The position numbers and the translations under genes are program-made. The notes beneath the pieces are model-generated. The model saw only the letters and a list, made by a program, of their open reading frames with translations. It was not told the DNA's origin and ran no database searches. A stretch of DNA of 64,000 nucleotides from Dimorphilus gyrociliatus (lineage: Eukaryota; Annelida; Polychaeta; Dinophilidae). Position 1 is the first letter of the stretch. Every line of letters starts with the position of its first letter. Positions 49,149-61,419 of this stretch are shown piece by piece. Location: the NCBI GenBank assembly GCA_904063045.1, contig CAJFCJ010000008.1:992001-1056000 (forward strand). The letters are read 5' to 3'.

Positions 49149-52100
49149 TCATTTAGCTGATTTACGAGATTTTTTGGATTTAGGACGGGGTGGTTTTTCA
49201 TCAGCTTTCAATTGCTTTTCTTCCAAAGCACGTTGGCGTCGTAAAGCGGTGTTTACCTTTCCTAATTTATTCAAAGAGGTGAAGTTAATTGGATACTGTG
49301 TAAGAATATTGTATAAAAAAATTATAAAAAAAACAAACTTAAATTAGTTTTTGCTTTCTCCACTTGTTTATATTCGTCTTGCAACCAAACTTTTGGATGG
49401 CTTAATAACCTAAAGTAGTTCTCTTTTATTCTCTTTCTACAAAATAAATTAAATGACTCACCCTGCGGAAGATTGAAAAGGAGTGCGCTTCCTAGATCTA
49501 GGTCCGTCTACTAAAGTAGTACCATAGCCTCCGTATTCAGTTGGTGGTAAGAGTCCTCTATTAATGTAATTTATTAAAAAAAGAATGTGAAAAGATTTGC
49601 TCTAAGTAACCTCTTTAAAGTCTCAAATGATATGGGAACGTTGTTATCTATAAGTTTATCATGCATTTCTTGACACTCGGCAATAGCTTCGCTTTGAACC
49701 TCCTGTTATATTATTATCAATAATAATATTGAAATAATCTTATAAATCTTATTAATAAAATCCTTACAAAATCAAATTTTTTAGTCCAAATATCAATAAT
49801 CTCATCAGTTGAGTATTCAATTCTCTCTTTCTTTACTTTTGGTTTAGGAGGTTCGTATTTGACTCTTTCCTCTATAAACAAAAAAAAAGAATAAGAACTA
49901 ACAAGCTAAAGTTAAGGAAAAGCAAAATTTTTACTTTTTTTCTCTACCGGAGTTTCTTCTCTCATCTTTTTTGCAGCTTCTGTAGCTCGTTTTGCTTCTA
50001 TGGCACTATTTAAAGGACATGATATTATATTAATTATATTCTATGCAAATTATATTAAAATTTGTTCAGAAGCGTTTACTAAAATAAGCTAATCGTCTAT
50101 TAAACAAAAGAAAGAAAAGAGAAACTATGAAACAAAATAAGGAAAATTTTTTTTCTTATGAATTTTTGAAATACTTCTATTCATAAAGGCTTTTAGATTT
50201 GTATCTACATTTATATTATTATAAATAATAAGTCATATTTTCTTTTTCTTTCCATTATTTATATAGCATTGAAAAATTTAATTAATCTTTTTAGGAAATG
50301 ATTTTATATAGAAAGCTATTAAGAAATTAATATAAATAGATGAAATTACCTTAAATTAAATGGAATACTTTTCATACTCGCTGTACTAGCACATCTCATA
50401 CATGAACACGTCGACTTCTAAAGAATCAATTTCAATCAGATGAAAGCACAAAAAAAATAAAAAATAGAAATAAATAGGCCTACTTCAGCCGCAGCTGGAG
50501 ATTTAATCCTATCAGCACTCAACGATCTTCTTACCAACTGTTTCATTTTAGGTTTTATCTTTTTTTCGTCTGTAAGTTCACCCTTAAAATTCTGATTCTG
50601 CTTAGTTTCTTTCTTGACGTTAACTCTTTCCGGTTTCATTCTCACAGTTGTATCTTTTAAGTTTTCTGCTTGTGCCAGTTTATTAAACTCCATTTTTTGT
50701 ACATTTTCAACAACAGCACCTGTTTCATCGAATTCTAATGTTTTTACAGATTTTGTTGGATTTTCATTGACGCTCATTCTTGATATCATTGTTTCAATAT
50801 CATTATTATCAGTTTTTGATGTTCTACTAGATTTTCTACTTTTAAAGACTAGATTCTTTCGCTTTTCATCCTCCTTTACGGATGAATAAGCTACTTGAAC
50901 AGTGCTTAATTTATTAGACGCTGATTGTGGCCTATTCGATTTCAGCAGATTTTTCTTTTCAGAATTCATTGTATTAGGGTTTTTAGCTGATTGTACCCTT
51001 CTAACAGGAGTTTTTGTGTCAGCAAAGTGAACTTTTTTATCTCTAGAGAGCTTCTCCTCTATGTCTTCTTTGTCTTTATCTCCTTTAGACTCTAAGAGTT
51101 CTTCTTTAGTGTCTAATTCGTCTAAACCGATTAAACTTTCACCAGAATCAGAAATTAAACCCAAGTCAGACCTCTCCGAGTGCTTTTCCTCTTCCCAATG
51201 AGATAAATCGACAAATTCCGCTTCGTTCCAGTCCTCAATACTCCTGTGACCTTTGATAATTTTGTTAATTTCTTTTTCAATTCCAGTTGGTTTATTCTGA
51301 TTCTTTCTAGCTAAAAGTTTCTTTCTTTGTTGTTCTTTTGCAGCTTTGTAAGCCTCTTCAACAAGCCTACAAAAGAAGTATTTTTAAAGGTATAAGACAT
51401 AGATAAAAAGCTACCTTGCTGTTTCAATCTCCTCTTCAGAATCGTAATCAACACGAGGTAAAGTTAGACTTATTGGTTCAAAACGACGTTTTATTTGGCT
51501 ATCATCAACACCTTCAGAATATCTATAATAAAACAGTAGTAAAGTTAACAAAGAGGTGAGTATAAATTAATTTTTTAAATATTTTACTATAAATATATTA
51601 TATCTTAAATCCTTTTTATGTACAATATATGCTTTAGAGCATTCAGAAAGTATAAAAAGGATGGGCGAAAACTTAATGAATAAATAACTATTAAAACATC
51701 TTAAAAATTAACGTATTCTCATAGGTTTTCGAACTTTTACAAAGAAACCACTCTTGAAATATTAATTGACTTTTTTTAATAATGAAAAATGTATGAAATT
51801 ATACTAGGAAAATTAAAATCAATATTTTTTCAAGTCAGACAAACACTGTAAGAATAATTCTTATGCAATTATTATAATTATTTGATAATAAAATAGTTGA
51901 ATATACAGTGTATATGTAATGTAATAGTTTTTAGAGTATACCTAGTTTCATCGTTATTAGATATTTCATTTTTCAATTCACCAGTAAGATCGCAAGGTGG
52001 TGGGGCTGTTGTATTTATATAAGCTTGGGATAATATCTCTGCATTGGATAAAAATACAATTTTATTTGTCACTTTCATCAGTATTTTTTTTAAATAAATG

Positions 52101-53079
52101 TTGTACGTATCTATAAATATATACAATTAGATATTCAGTACACTGTTACCTATTTCTACGTTATTTAATTGATGTCCTTCTGATATTCTTTTTAGAATTG
52201 CATTTATTTCTTTCCTAGAAATTTCTTCAGCTGTAAAAGGAACTGCTACGTAACCGGTTGCCACATTATAGATCCTTGCACCTTCAGGTGGACGCTCAGC
52301 AAGTTCCCTAACTTGCCCCTTAACTAATAAGAAAAGAAAAGAAAAGAATATAAGGTGAAACATATTTAACTTTTTCGTTTTCTTTCTTTTAAATACTTTT
52401 TTCTGTCGTTAAAGATAAAGGATTAATAATGATTTGTTTTGTTTCGTATACCTCCCATTATCTTTTCTTTTGGAGGAGGTGCTGTGGAAGCGCTTTGCGG
52501 TCTTTTCTTACCACTAGGTGGACGAGATTTTAAAAAAGTTTTTGCACTAAAAGGTCTATCATTTTTCTGCTTCTTTAACAAATCGTTCAGAGTAGACGAA
52601 GTGCCCCTAAGATATTTATATAGTGAGTTAATAATCAGAATTAAAGGTATTATTCATTAAGCTCAACAAAAGAAGTGATTATTAATAATAGAATATTTCA
52701 GAGTAAAATAAAATAGATTGTTTTTTAAAAGCTTCAAACTGTTAAAAGATGTTTTGTCTTTACCATGCTAGCTTCTTTACTAAACTTTGTCTAGCTTTAT
52801 CTAGTTCGGAAGCACTTCCTCGTCTTACATTAGTTGCTTTGATTTGGCCAGGATCGACTAAATGAACATTATGAACTTTCATTTCTAGGTTGTCAAGCTT
52901 TTTCAAACATACATCAGAATGTTTAAACCAATTCTGTAAGGAACCAAATTAAAGATCAAATTAAAAATTAGAAAATTTCTGCCAAGTGATAGAGTAAGAA
53001 TAAGTACTCTGTTATGAATAATATCCTCCTCAATTTCATCATCCACATAATTATCGTCTTCGTTTAAGTTGTAAGCCAT
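49149..53079 (-). CDS. Hypothetical large Lys/Ser-rich multi-exon protein
   Basis: About 14 exons chained by phase, from MAYNLNEDDNYVDDEIEEDI (53079-53008) and 52933-52764 down to a stop at 49149. Visible features: an acidic start, WFKHSDVCLKKLDNLEMKVH, a basic linker RPPSGKKRPQSASTAPPP, RPPEGARIYNVATGYVAVPF, a central exon (51366-50482) that is Ser/Lys/Glu-rich and disordered, a Cys cluster STCSCMRCAST, HPKVWLQDEYK and YPINFTSLNKLGKVNTALRR near the C-terminus, ending in KKSRKSAK. I do not recognise the family. Repeated RPQSAS/RPFSAK motifs are common in ciliary and microtubule proteins, a weak hint. The last junction is uncertain: the only in-phase donor is Q/GTGGAG. Confidence 0.7.
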
Positions 53080-53880
53080 TTGATTGATACTTATAGAGTT
53101 TATCTACTTTATTGACATGTAGTAGTTTTCATAACATCCGAAATTGAAAAATTTGGTTATTGCTAAATACTGAGAGTAAAAGGGAATTCAAGTCTCTTAA
53201 CGACAGACTTTAGTAAAATCGATAATAATTTTCCAATGTATTTTGATATTTAATTCTTTCCTTTCTAAGATAGTAATTTAAGTAAATATGTTTTTTTTAT
53301 TCTACTTTTCTATCACTTCTTTTAAAGAAATCTGAGGATTAAAGTTAACTTTCATCCATAGTTAGAAATAGTTAGTTTAGAATTATAAGTAGTTCGATTT
53401 AATATGCGACTAAAATGACCATATTGTAAGACTAGTAAAATCATTTGTATAATTATAACGGCAAACTAGGTTTCTCTTATAATTCTCACGAAAGTATATG
53501 TTTTAAACCTTTTCATATTATAATGGATACGATATGCTAAAGGATCGACTGTTGTCGATATAGCACAACATATTTCTCAATAGCACTTCTGCTTTTGTAA
53601 TTTTTATTTTAATGCTAAAAAGTGTAATTTTTCACTGAATAAACATTGAAATTGTTTACTAAAGTTTAAAAAAATCTATAATTATAAAAATCGATCTTTA
53701 TTCGATTGAACTAATAATATCGATATACTCCAAACGCTTGCTATTCCAAAGGTTTACAGAAGTCGTGTTTATTTTTTGCTTCCGAATAATTTATCTAGAA
53801 AACTTATATCATGCATTATGTAGATGTCCTAGATAATATCTAGTAGAGCAATAAAGAAACTTATGCTTTAGATTTTTGAA
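53080..53880. other. Intergenic, divergent promoter region
   Basis: About 800 nt between two diverging starts. AT-rich; ATCGATAT and TATCGATAT motifs occur near 53550 and 53718 without clear meaning. An acceptor-like GCTTTAG lies 9 nt before the DNAJC14 ATG. Confidence 0.35.
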
Positions 53881-56216
53881 ATGTCCAAGGAGGAAACATC
53901 AACTTGGAAGCCATCTTCAGGACTTTACGGTTGGTCGTTCGAATCAGACGTTCTTCGCAATTGCGTCAATATACAAGATTACAATTCAACTAATAGTGGA
54001 AAAGAAAATTTCTCTTCAAAACCTACTGGAAATTCTAGGTCATATTCAGAAACTTCAGGAAATTCAGCAGAAGGTGTAGATTCATCGAATTCTACAGGAA
54101 ATTCCGTTCACTCTGAAACAAAAACCCTGCAATCGGAATCTACAACAGTAAAGGAAAAGTGTAAATCTCAAACACCAGAAGTGGATAATTCTTTTTCACC
54201 AGATAAACATCTAACAGATTCAAGAAAAAAAAATAGAACAGGAAAACGTAGTTTAGACAAAAAAATTCACGGAATATCAGCAAATTCTAAAAGTGAAAAG
54301 CGTGCTCCTAAATCGTTTAGCAGCCGTGTATTAGACTCACAGATGCCTTTAAATAATTCCAAAATTCCAAAAACTTCTGGGTCTTCGAACCCAGCTGCAT
54401 TCATTGACAATTTACACACCAAAAGACAAGGTTTAGATTTTAGGACTCAGCAAGAGGAGAGATTTGAAAAAATTAGAGGTATGAATAACAACTAAATAAA
54501 TCTATTACGAAATTTTGTGAAATATACTTAATTAATTAATTTTAGCAAAAAGAGATTTCAAGAATAGAAATAATAGAAATATTTATGTTTTGGAAAAAGA
54601 AAATTATTGGTTTCGTTCCATCAAAATCGTACTGGACGAATTGTCATCAAGACTAAGTATTAAATTATAAATATCCCTTAAATAAAAATTAAAATATACT
54701 GACCTATATACATATTTTTTCCCACAGAAATATATTTATCTATTTTGTCTGATTTACTATATTGTGCTACAATTATATGTATATCCTATATATGGAAGGG
54801 ACTAAAATTATTATTTCGTTTGTTAAGTATTACGTAAGCAACATTTATTATTTATTTACTATGCCTTTATAAATATGAAATGTATTCTCATTTTGAACTT
54901 TGACTATCTCCTTACAGAGTAATGATTGGCCTTTACTTTTCACTCAGTTATATCCTTACTTTTATTTCCTTTGTCAAAAGTCGATTTGATAAGTCTAAGC
55001 CAGTTATAAATGATGAAATCAATTGGGGTGAAAAAGAGAATATAGAATTACCAACAACCGGTTAGTCACCAGCAACTTTGAATTTTTTTTGCTTAATAAT
55101 AGTAGTACGGTCGACTTACCGATTTCATTTTTTATTTTATAACTGTATCGGTTACAAAATAATGGAAATCAATGTTTTTGGTTTATTTTTTCGATTTTTT
55201 ATTCCTTTTTCTTGTCCTATAGGTGACGAAGCAATTGCAAGATTACTTTCGAGTGAGGGCAAAGACGCGTATAGTATTTTAGGATTGAAATGGAATGCGA
55301 GCGATGAAGATATTAAGAAATACTACAGGAAGCAAGCAGTCTTAGTTCACCCTGACAAAGTAAGATAGAAAATTTTTTTATGTTGATTAATTACTGTTTT
55401 CAATTTTCAGAACGCAAAACCAGGAGCTGAAACAGCTTTTAAGATACTTGGGCAAGCTTTTGAGATGATAGGATCTAGTGTAAATATTATTTTCTTTTAT
55501 TTTTTTTGAAATTTCAACTTAAAAAATGGATTAGGAGTATAGATTTTTCAATTACAGACGGCTAGAAGAGCTTACGATACTCAAATGAAAGATACAGAAC
55601 AGCGATTACACGCTCAGCACAATTTGGAAGATCTCCTAGATAAGTTGAAAACAAAACTAGGCGAGGCAGCTAATACAATGAGATGTTCGAATTGTTGTAA
55701 GGCTCATAAAAGAATTCCAACTACCAAATCTAAAGACGTAGCTCGCTATTGCTCGGGGTGTAGAGATTATCATTCGGCTACAGATGGTGATGTATGGGCG
55801 GAAACACGCTTGGTGTTTATTTGGCACTACTATTGGTGCGTGGATGGCTGTGTTTACGATATCACGGATTATGCTCAGTGTAACGTAAGTCAATTTTACT
55901 GGATCGTAAATAGACTTGATATAAAATAGGATTAGTAATTTGTTGTACGTCCTTCAAGCTTTGCCAATCTTTCTAATATACTTTTTATTTTTCATTCACA
56001 CAGTTTTCATCTATGAAAGCAATTCGACCGAATTCTCATATTGTCCAATTGAAAATGGGATTCAAGCAGAAACGGCCTAATAATAAATTTGATGATTTCT
56101 TACGAGATTTATATGAGAGAGCGGGTACTACAAATGATAACAATCAACCGCAACAACCACAGCAGCAGCAACACCAAGATAAGCAGAAGAAAAAGAAGAA
56201 AGGAAAACGTCGATAA
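53881..56216 (+). CDS. DNAJC14: DnaJ homologue subfamily C member 14
   Basis: About eight exons starting 53881-54478. The N-terminal 200 residues are Ser/Asn/Lys-rich and disordered. Next come two or three hydrophobic stretches (LLYCATIICISYIW, GLYFSLSYILTFISFV) that place it in the ER membrane. The J-domain reads DAYSILGLKWNASDEDIKKYYRKQAVLVHPDK with an intact HPD. After it is the DNAJC14-specific zinc-binding module: NTMRCSNCCKAHKRIP, ARYCSGCRDYHSATDGDVWAE, YDITDYAQCN. The end is a Gln-rich then Lys/Arg-rich tail (QQPQQQQHQDKQKKKKKGKRR shortened here). In mammals it is a co-chaperone in ER export of membrane receptors. Confidence 0.92.
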
Positions 56217-56607
56217 CAAACTATTCTTATTAGTGAATTCATATTCTGTCAAAGTATATTCAAGGATTTGTAACGGATGGAAACCTATTTGAAAAGCTCT
56301 AATGATTAAAAATTTCAATAATTGTACACTCTTTGGAAGTAATTTCCTGCTGATATATAACGTAAAACGATTATACTCAAAATTACTCTTGAAAATTGGA
56401 AATGAAGGGGTCTAAAACTGTCATGAAAGTTATTTCAAATTGAGAAAGATTTTAAAACTTATGAAACAGTTTTTTCTCATTTTACTTTTTTGTGACTTTT
56501 CTTTTTTTTCTTGTGAAATGACTGAAAAAAGTATATGAAAGTAAAAATTATAAAAAGGTTTATATCTTTAAAACGAACAATTCAACAAGAAAACACACGC
56601 TTAGTTT
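56217..56607. other. Intergenic between convergent genes
   Basis: About 390 nt between the stops of DNAJC14 (+) and RNPC3 (-). Poly-T/A runs near 56500 include possible poly(A) signals. Nothing else seen. Confidence 0.4.
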
Positions 56608-57897
56608 TTAAGAGTTTCGTGCTTTAGCTGTTCTAGCAAATGAAACAACAATTGGTTTATCGAAAAGTAATACAGCGTTTGTTAATGACAGGGCTTCACT
56701 GGCTAAATTTTCGGAAGAGAAACTAATGAACGCCTGGCCTTTCATTCTTCCACTTTGCATTAATCGAATATCGAATGCATTCTTTTCTATTTCATTGTTC
56801 CAATCTACAAAACCTCCATATATCGATCTTAGATCGTCCTCCGTCACCCTTTTTGACAAATTTTTAACGTATAATCGACAAGATGCTTCCCCTTTACTAT
56901 ATTTTTTAAATACTTTTTCTTTAATTATTTCACTCTCTACCAGTTGCTTTTTCTTTAACTCGTCTCTCGTCAAAAATTTAACTTCTACATTTTCTGCAGG
57001 AACTTCTACCGGTTCTTCTTCTGGTATAGGGAGTGGTTCTATCTTACCAAAACCCGTTTTGACATTAACGTTACTTTCTGCGCTTCTCTTTTCTCTTGTA
57101 GCAATATTAGCAGGTAAGTTCAAAGGTTTAGAAATCTTTTTAAGAGTGACATCGAATAATTCTTCCACAGAATATTTCGCCCTTTTTGCAGAGCCATGCG
57201 AAATTTTTTGCAATTTATGCTTTGCTCGCTTTTTATCTTCTTTTATCTTCCTCTTTTTTGTTATGGTGATTAAATGGTCTTCAGAAGATTCGATTTCCGA
57301 TTCCGATTCTGTTTCCATTTTTACTGGTTCCAAATTTGTATTCTGTGGAAATGGTATAGGGGGACCAGGGTGAATTTCTTCGAAGGGAGGAGGTAAATTC
57401 ATTTTATTCATAAGATGAAGAACTTGAGTATAAAAGCGAGGAACACCCACTAAAGCCTTGGAGATATTTAATAATGTACAATAGTTTGGACGTGGATACT
57501 TGTAATATAACTTTGGATTCAAGGGATATTTGACTTTAAACAGGTCTGATAGACTATGCAAATCTAACCAAAAGTCATCCTTTCCTGTACTAGCATCTTC
57601 TTCACATGCAGCTTCTCTATAATTCATTCTGGATGGATGATGGGATCTGTAACATTCGTGTGATAATTCAGCCTTAAGTCTTCTACCCAAAATTTCTAAC
57701 TGATGTAATCTTTTCACAGCCGAAAGGGCAATTTCTTGTGAAGGGAAGCATCCAAAAGCACAGTGTTTCAATTTCCCAGCAGAACCCATACACTTGACAT
57801 TTGATGCTCCAAAATGTTCCAATAGGGCAGTTTTTTTATCATTTGATAATTCCGCAGGCAAATTACGGACAATTATTGTGCAATTTGGTTCTGTCAT
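56608..57897 (-). CDS. RNPC3: U11/U12 snRNP 65 kDa protein (minor spliceosome), intronless
   Basis: A single 429-codon exon, unusual among the intron-rich neighbours. Two RRMs: the first TIIVRNLPAELSNDKKTALLEHFGA..KLKHCAFGCFPSQEIA..RLHQLEILGRRL; the second CRLYVKNLSKRVTEDDLRSIYGGF with FDIRLMQSGRMKGQAFISF and LFDKPIVVSFART. Between them is the conserved VGVPRFYTQVLHLMNKMNLPPPF and an acidic/basic linker ending in TGFGKIEPLPIP. RNPC3 bridges U11 and U12 snRNAs in the minor spliceosome, so its presence implies U12-type splicing in this animal. The lack of introns may mean loss or retroposition of an ancestor. A decayed copy of its 5' third lies at 61420-61892. Confidence 0.95.
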   Translation of the reverse strand: MTEPNCTIIVRNLPAELSNDKKTALLEHFGASNVKCMGSAGKLKHCAFGCFPSQEIALSAVKRLHQLEILGRRLKAELSHECYRSHHPSRMNYREAACEEDASTGKDDFWLDLHSLSDLFKVKYPLNPKLYYKYPRPNYCTLLNISKALVGVPRFYTQVLHLMNKMNLPPPFEEIHPGPPIPFPQNTNLEPVKMETESESEIESSEDHLITITKKRKIKEDKKRAKHKLQKISHGSAKRAKYSVEELFDVTLKKISKPLNLPANIATREKRSAESNVNVKTGFGKIEPLPIPEEEPVEVPAENVEVKFLTRDELKKKQLVESEIIKEKVFKKYSKGEASCRLYVKNLSKRVTEDDLRSIYGGFVDWNNEIEKNAFDIRLMQSGRMKGQAFISFSSENLASEALSLTNAVLLFDKPIVVSFARTAKARNS

Positions 57898-58662
57898 AGT
57901 TGCCTTTTTATGTTATTACCATACAGATGAAAATTTTATATTCACATAAGTCATCTGTGCAATAACAACCTTACAGAAACAACAGAGTTTGATGATGATT
58001 TACAAATCTTTCAGTATTGGCTTTCATATTCATGCAATTTCGCCCAACAAAAAACCTTGAACTTAAATTTTACGAAAACGTATTTTTGTCAAATTTTTTA
58101 CGAAATATTTTATTTTTGTTAAAGTACTCAAAATAAATATATTAATTACGAATTCGAAAAAAAATATGTAAAAAATTTCACTTCCGGTGTATAAAATGGA
58201 AAACATTTCGAAAATTTTGCCGGGGAAAAAAACTCAAAGCAAAGACTTCAAGGCTTAAATTTCCATAACAACAGTCGTATGTTATAAATTAACACGAAAG
58301 CCAAAATTTGACTATTAATATACCCATAACAAACAACAATATGCTGTTAAATCAGATAATATTATGACAGAGGCAAATCATAATCTTTAAGATATTACAC
58401 AAAATATATCTTTTAATATTTTAAAAAAATTAATGAAAAATTTTTAATTTAAATTATTATATCTAATTGCTTTCACTAGCTAACTTTATTAATTTGAGGT
58501 ATAAATAAGGTCATTTTTTCAAAAGGCGCGGTCTAAATACCTCAGCATAACATTAACCTAAAAACAGCTTCGACTACGACATCTAGAGGCTGTTTAAACA
58601 ACGTCACAGGCGGCATCAGATAGCAGTTTCAGAGCGATTCTGAAATCCAGTAACGAACTAGC
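57898..58662. promoter_or_regulatory. Divergent promoter region of RNPC3 and DHCR24 (copied downstream)
   Basis: About 765 nt between two diverging starts. It has a diverged counterpart at 61893-62576. Stretches conserved between the two include CTTCGACTACGAC, AACGTCAC (a CRE-like half site), CAGTTTCAGA and CTGAAATCCAGTAACGAA just before the DHCR24 ATG, and a TTTTGCCGGG-AAAA block near 58217. These are the best candidates for functional elements. Confidence 0.5.
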
Positions 58663-60498
58663 ATGTCTCTTCTAACAATCTTTGAAAATCCTTGGCTGAC
58701 TGTTTTACTTCCTGTGGCACTATCCGCTACATGGTTAAGATACAAGGGCTTAGAGTACATTTTATATAATTATAGATGGGTATTTGTATGCACTTTCTTA
58801 ATGCCTGCTTCCTTAATATATAATGTAGTTTGGTATGTGAGAAGTTGGATCATCTTCAAAATGAATAGCGCTCCTCACAAACATGTAGAAAAGGTAAAAC
58901 ATGTTCAAAAACAAGTGAAATCATGGAATGAAAAAGGAAGACAAGGACAAATGTGTACAGCTCGACCAGGCTGGATGGCAGTTTGCTTAAGAGAAGGAAA
59001 GTATAAGAAAACTTTACAAAATATCGATGTTAACTTAATGGATGTTATTGAAGTAGATGCCGAAAAACAGGTACATGCCAAGTATGATTGTACTTTCTAA
59101 TCTAAATCTCATTTGAATTATCAACAGATCGTACGAGTTGAGCCATTGGCTACCATGGGTCAAGTATCAGCAACTTTAATACCTATGGGTTGGACTTTGC
59201 CTATAGTACCAGAATTAGACGATTTAACGGTTGGGGGTCTCATCATGGGCGTTGGTATCGAATCTTCTTCACACAAGCACGGGTTAATGCAACATGTTTG
59301 CGAGGCTTTAGAAGTTGTATTGGCTGACGGAAACGTTGTAAAGTGCAATAAAGTTAATATTTTTTATTGATATCTCATAAATAGCTATAATATTCACTTT
59401 TCTAAATATCTATCTTTCTCTATCACAACAGAAAGACAATCCCGATTTGTTCTATTCGCTATTTTGGTCACATGGTACACTTGGTTTTCTAGTTTCGGCC
59501 GATATTCGAATTGTTCCTGCAAAGAAATTTGTCAAATTATCCTACAAACCTGTACATACATTTTCTGAAGTTGTTACAGAATTCGAACAAAGTACATTAA
59601 AGAAAACTGGAAATGATTTCGTTGAAGGATTGATGTATTCAAAGAACGAAGCTGTAATTATGACTGGTATCATGACTGACGAAGCTGAACCTGATAAGGT
59701 GATAATTTGCATTCTATTAATTTCAAAGAGATTCTCAGTCTTTTCTTTCATTTGTAGGTAAATGTAATAAGTCGACACTACAAACCATGGTTCTTCAAGC
59801 ATGTAGAGACATTTTTACAACGTGGTGAAGATTACGAATATATACCATTAAGAGATTATTATCACAGACATACAAGAAGTATTTTCTGGCAACTGCAAGA
59901 TATAGTTCCTTTTGGGAATAACTTTGTTTTTAGGGTATTATTTGGTTGGTTGATGCCACCTAAAATTTCACTTTTAAAGCTCACACAAGGAGAAACTATA
60001 AAGAGAATGTATGAAAAACATCAAATAATTCAAGATTTATTGGTTCCACTTTCTAAATTGGATAGTGCATTGTTAAAATTCCACGATGAGATTGAGGTAT
60101 TAAGGAACAAAATATAATTAATCACTTTGATAAAAGTCTTCTTATAATGCCATGTATACTATTTTCAGCTTTATCCCTTATGGCTTTGCCCTTTAAAGTT
60201 GCCAAAGACTCCAGGTTTCTTAAGATGTTCGAAAGAAGATGAAATACTTGTTGACATTGGTGCCTACGGCAGCCCAAAGACAAAGCACTACCATGCATAC
60301 GATACAACTAGAAGACTTGAAAAGTTTCTTTTGGGTGCAAATGGAATTCAAATGCTTTATGCCGACTCCTATTTAACACGAGAAGAGTTTAGACAAATGT
60401 TTGACCACTCTCTCTATGATAAAATGAGAGCAAAACTCAATTGTTCTGACGCTTTTCCTGAAATCTATGACAAGGTTAATAGATCAGCAAGAGATTAG
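58663..60498 (+). CDS. DHCR24: Delta(24)-sterol reductase, copy 1
   Basis: Five exons: 58663-59070, 59128-59352, 59432-59698, 59758-60096, 60169-60498; 522 residues plus stop. It is an FAD-dependent ER enzyme that reduces the C24 double bond in cholesterol synthesis. The N-terminus has a membrane anchor ([41 protein letters not shown]). The FAD/PCMH domain shows [51 protein letters not shown]. Later landmarks: [90 protein letters not shown] and [15 protein letters not shown]. Near-identical copy 2 follows 2 kb downstream. Confidence 0.97.
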
Positions 60499-61419
60499 CT
60501 TAATCTAGTAATAAATAACACTATAACACTCTAAGAGAAGAAAAGTAGGCAGAATTGCTCAGTTTTCTGCAATATAATAGATAGTTTTATTGATTGAGTC
60601 CGTTATTTGTCTATTTATTAAATACAAGTTTGCGTTTTTGCGTTTTTAATTCCATATATATCATTTCTAACTATTATTATTATTGTTGATATGTTCTGAA
60701 CTGTATACTTCAGTCTTTGGCCAAGTATCACACAGTGAATGATTAATTTATTAATTGATAATAATAAATAATTTAATTATCTTAATATGAGTTGTTCGTA
60801 ATAAAATAATGATTTATTAATAAGTCAATTTAGAGTAAAATATTTGTTGCCTCCATTGCAATCTCAACACTAGAGATAACTGAATAGAAAAAAAAATGTT
60901 TAGCTTAGAATATATACAATATATGACACCAATGAGTCAAGTCATACTTTTTAACTTCGAATATTACGAATACTAGGCAATCTTCGATTAAGATATTTAA
61001 GAACAAATAAATAGATCTGATATCGTTTCTGACAATTCTGTTATCAATATATTACTAAATAGATCACTTGAAAGGGCGACAATATCTTTAAATAGAAAAA
61101 TATCATCATCATTTTTCTACGCGTGGTTCAACTGTCCTCTAATAAATAAGAAAGTCATTTAATCCTACTTTCATTTATCAGTAAGGCTGCAAGTTGTTTT
61201 TCATTGATATTCAATAGTTTTCACCCTTTTATTTTAGTTATTGTTACCGTTGATATATTATTAGTTATAATTAGTTGACTAATAAATGAATATTCCTTAG
61301 AAAAAGGGCATAATTTTTAAACTGCACATCATTTCAGAAGTCAAATAACAAATCGATTGAAATGTTCTAGATATGTTTTTTTGCGCTAATGATGTAAATT
61401 GCTCTAGGTGAACTTCTAC
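60499..61419. other. Intergenic between DHCR24 copy 1 and the duplicated unit
   Basis: About 920 nt, AT-rich. An AATAAA near 60511 may end DHCR24 copy 1. I see no similarity to RNPC3 or DHCR24 here, so it is probably the original flank or inserted spacer between the tandem units. Confidence 0.4.

Noticed and set aside
56726-57373. 215-codon open frame on the plus strand
   Set aside because: It is antisense to RNPC3, whose two RRMs are unmistakable; its Ser/Phe-rich composition is the mirror of a Lys/Glu-rich protein.
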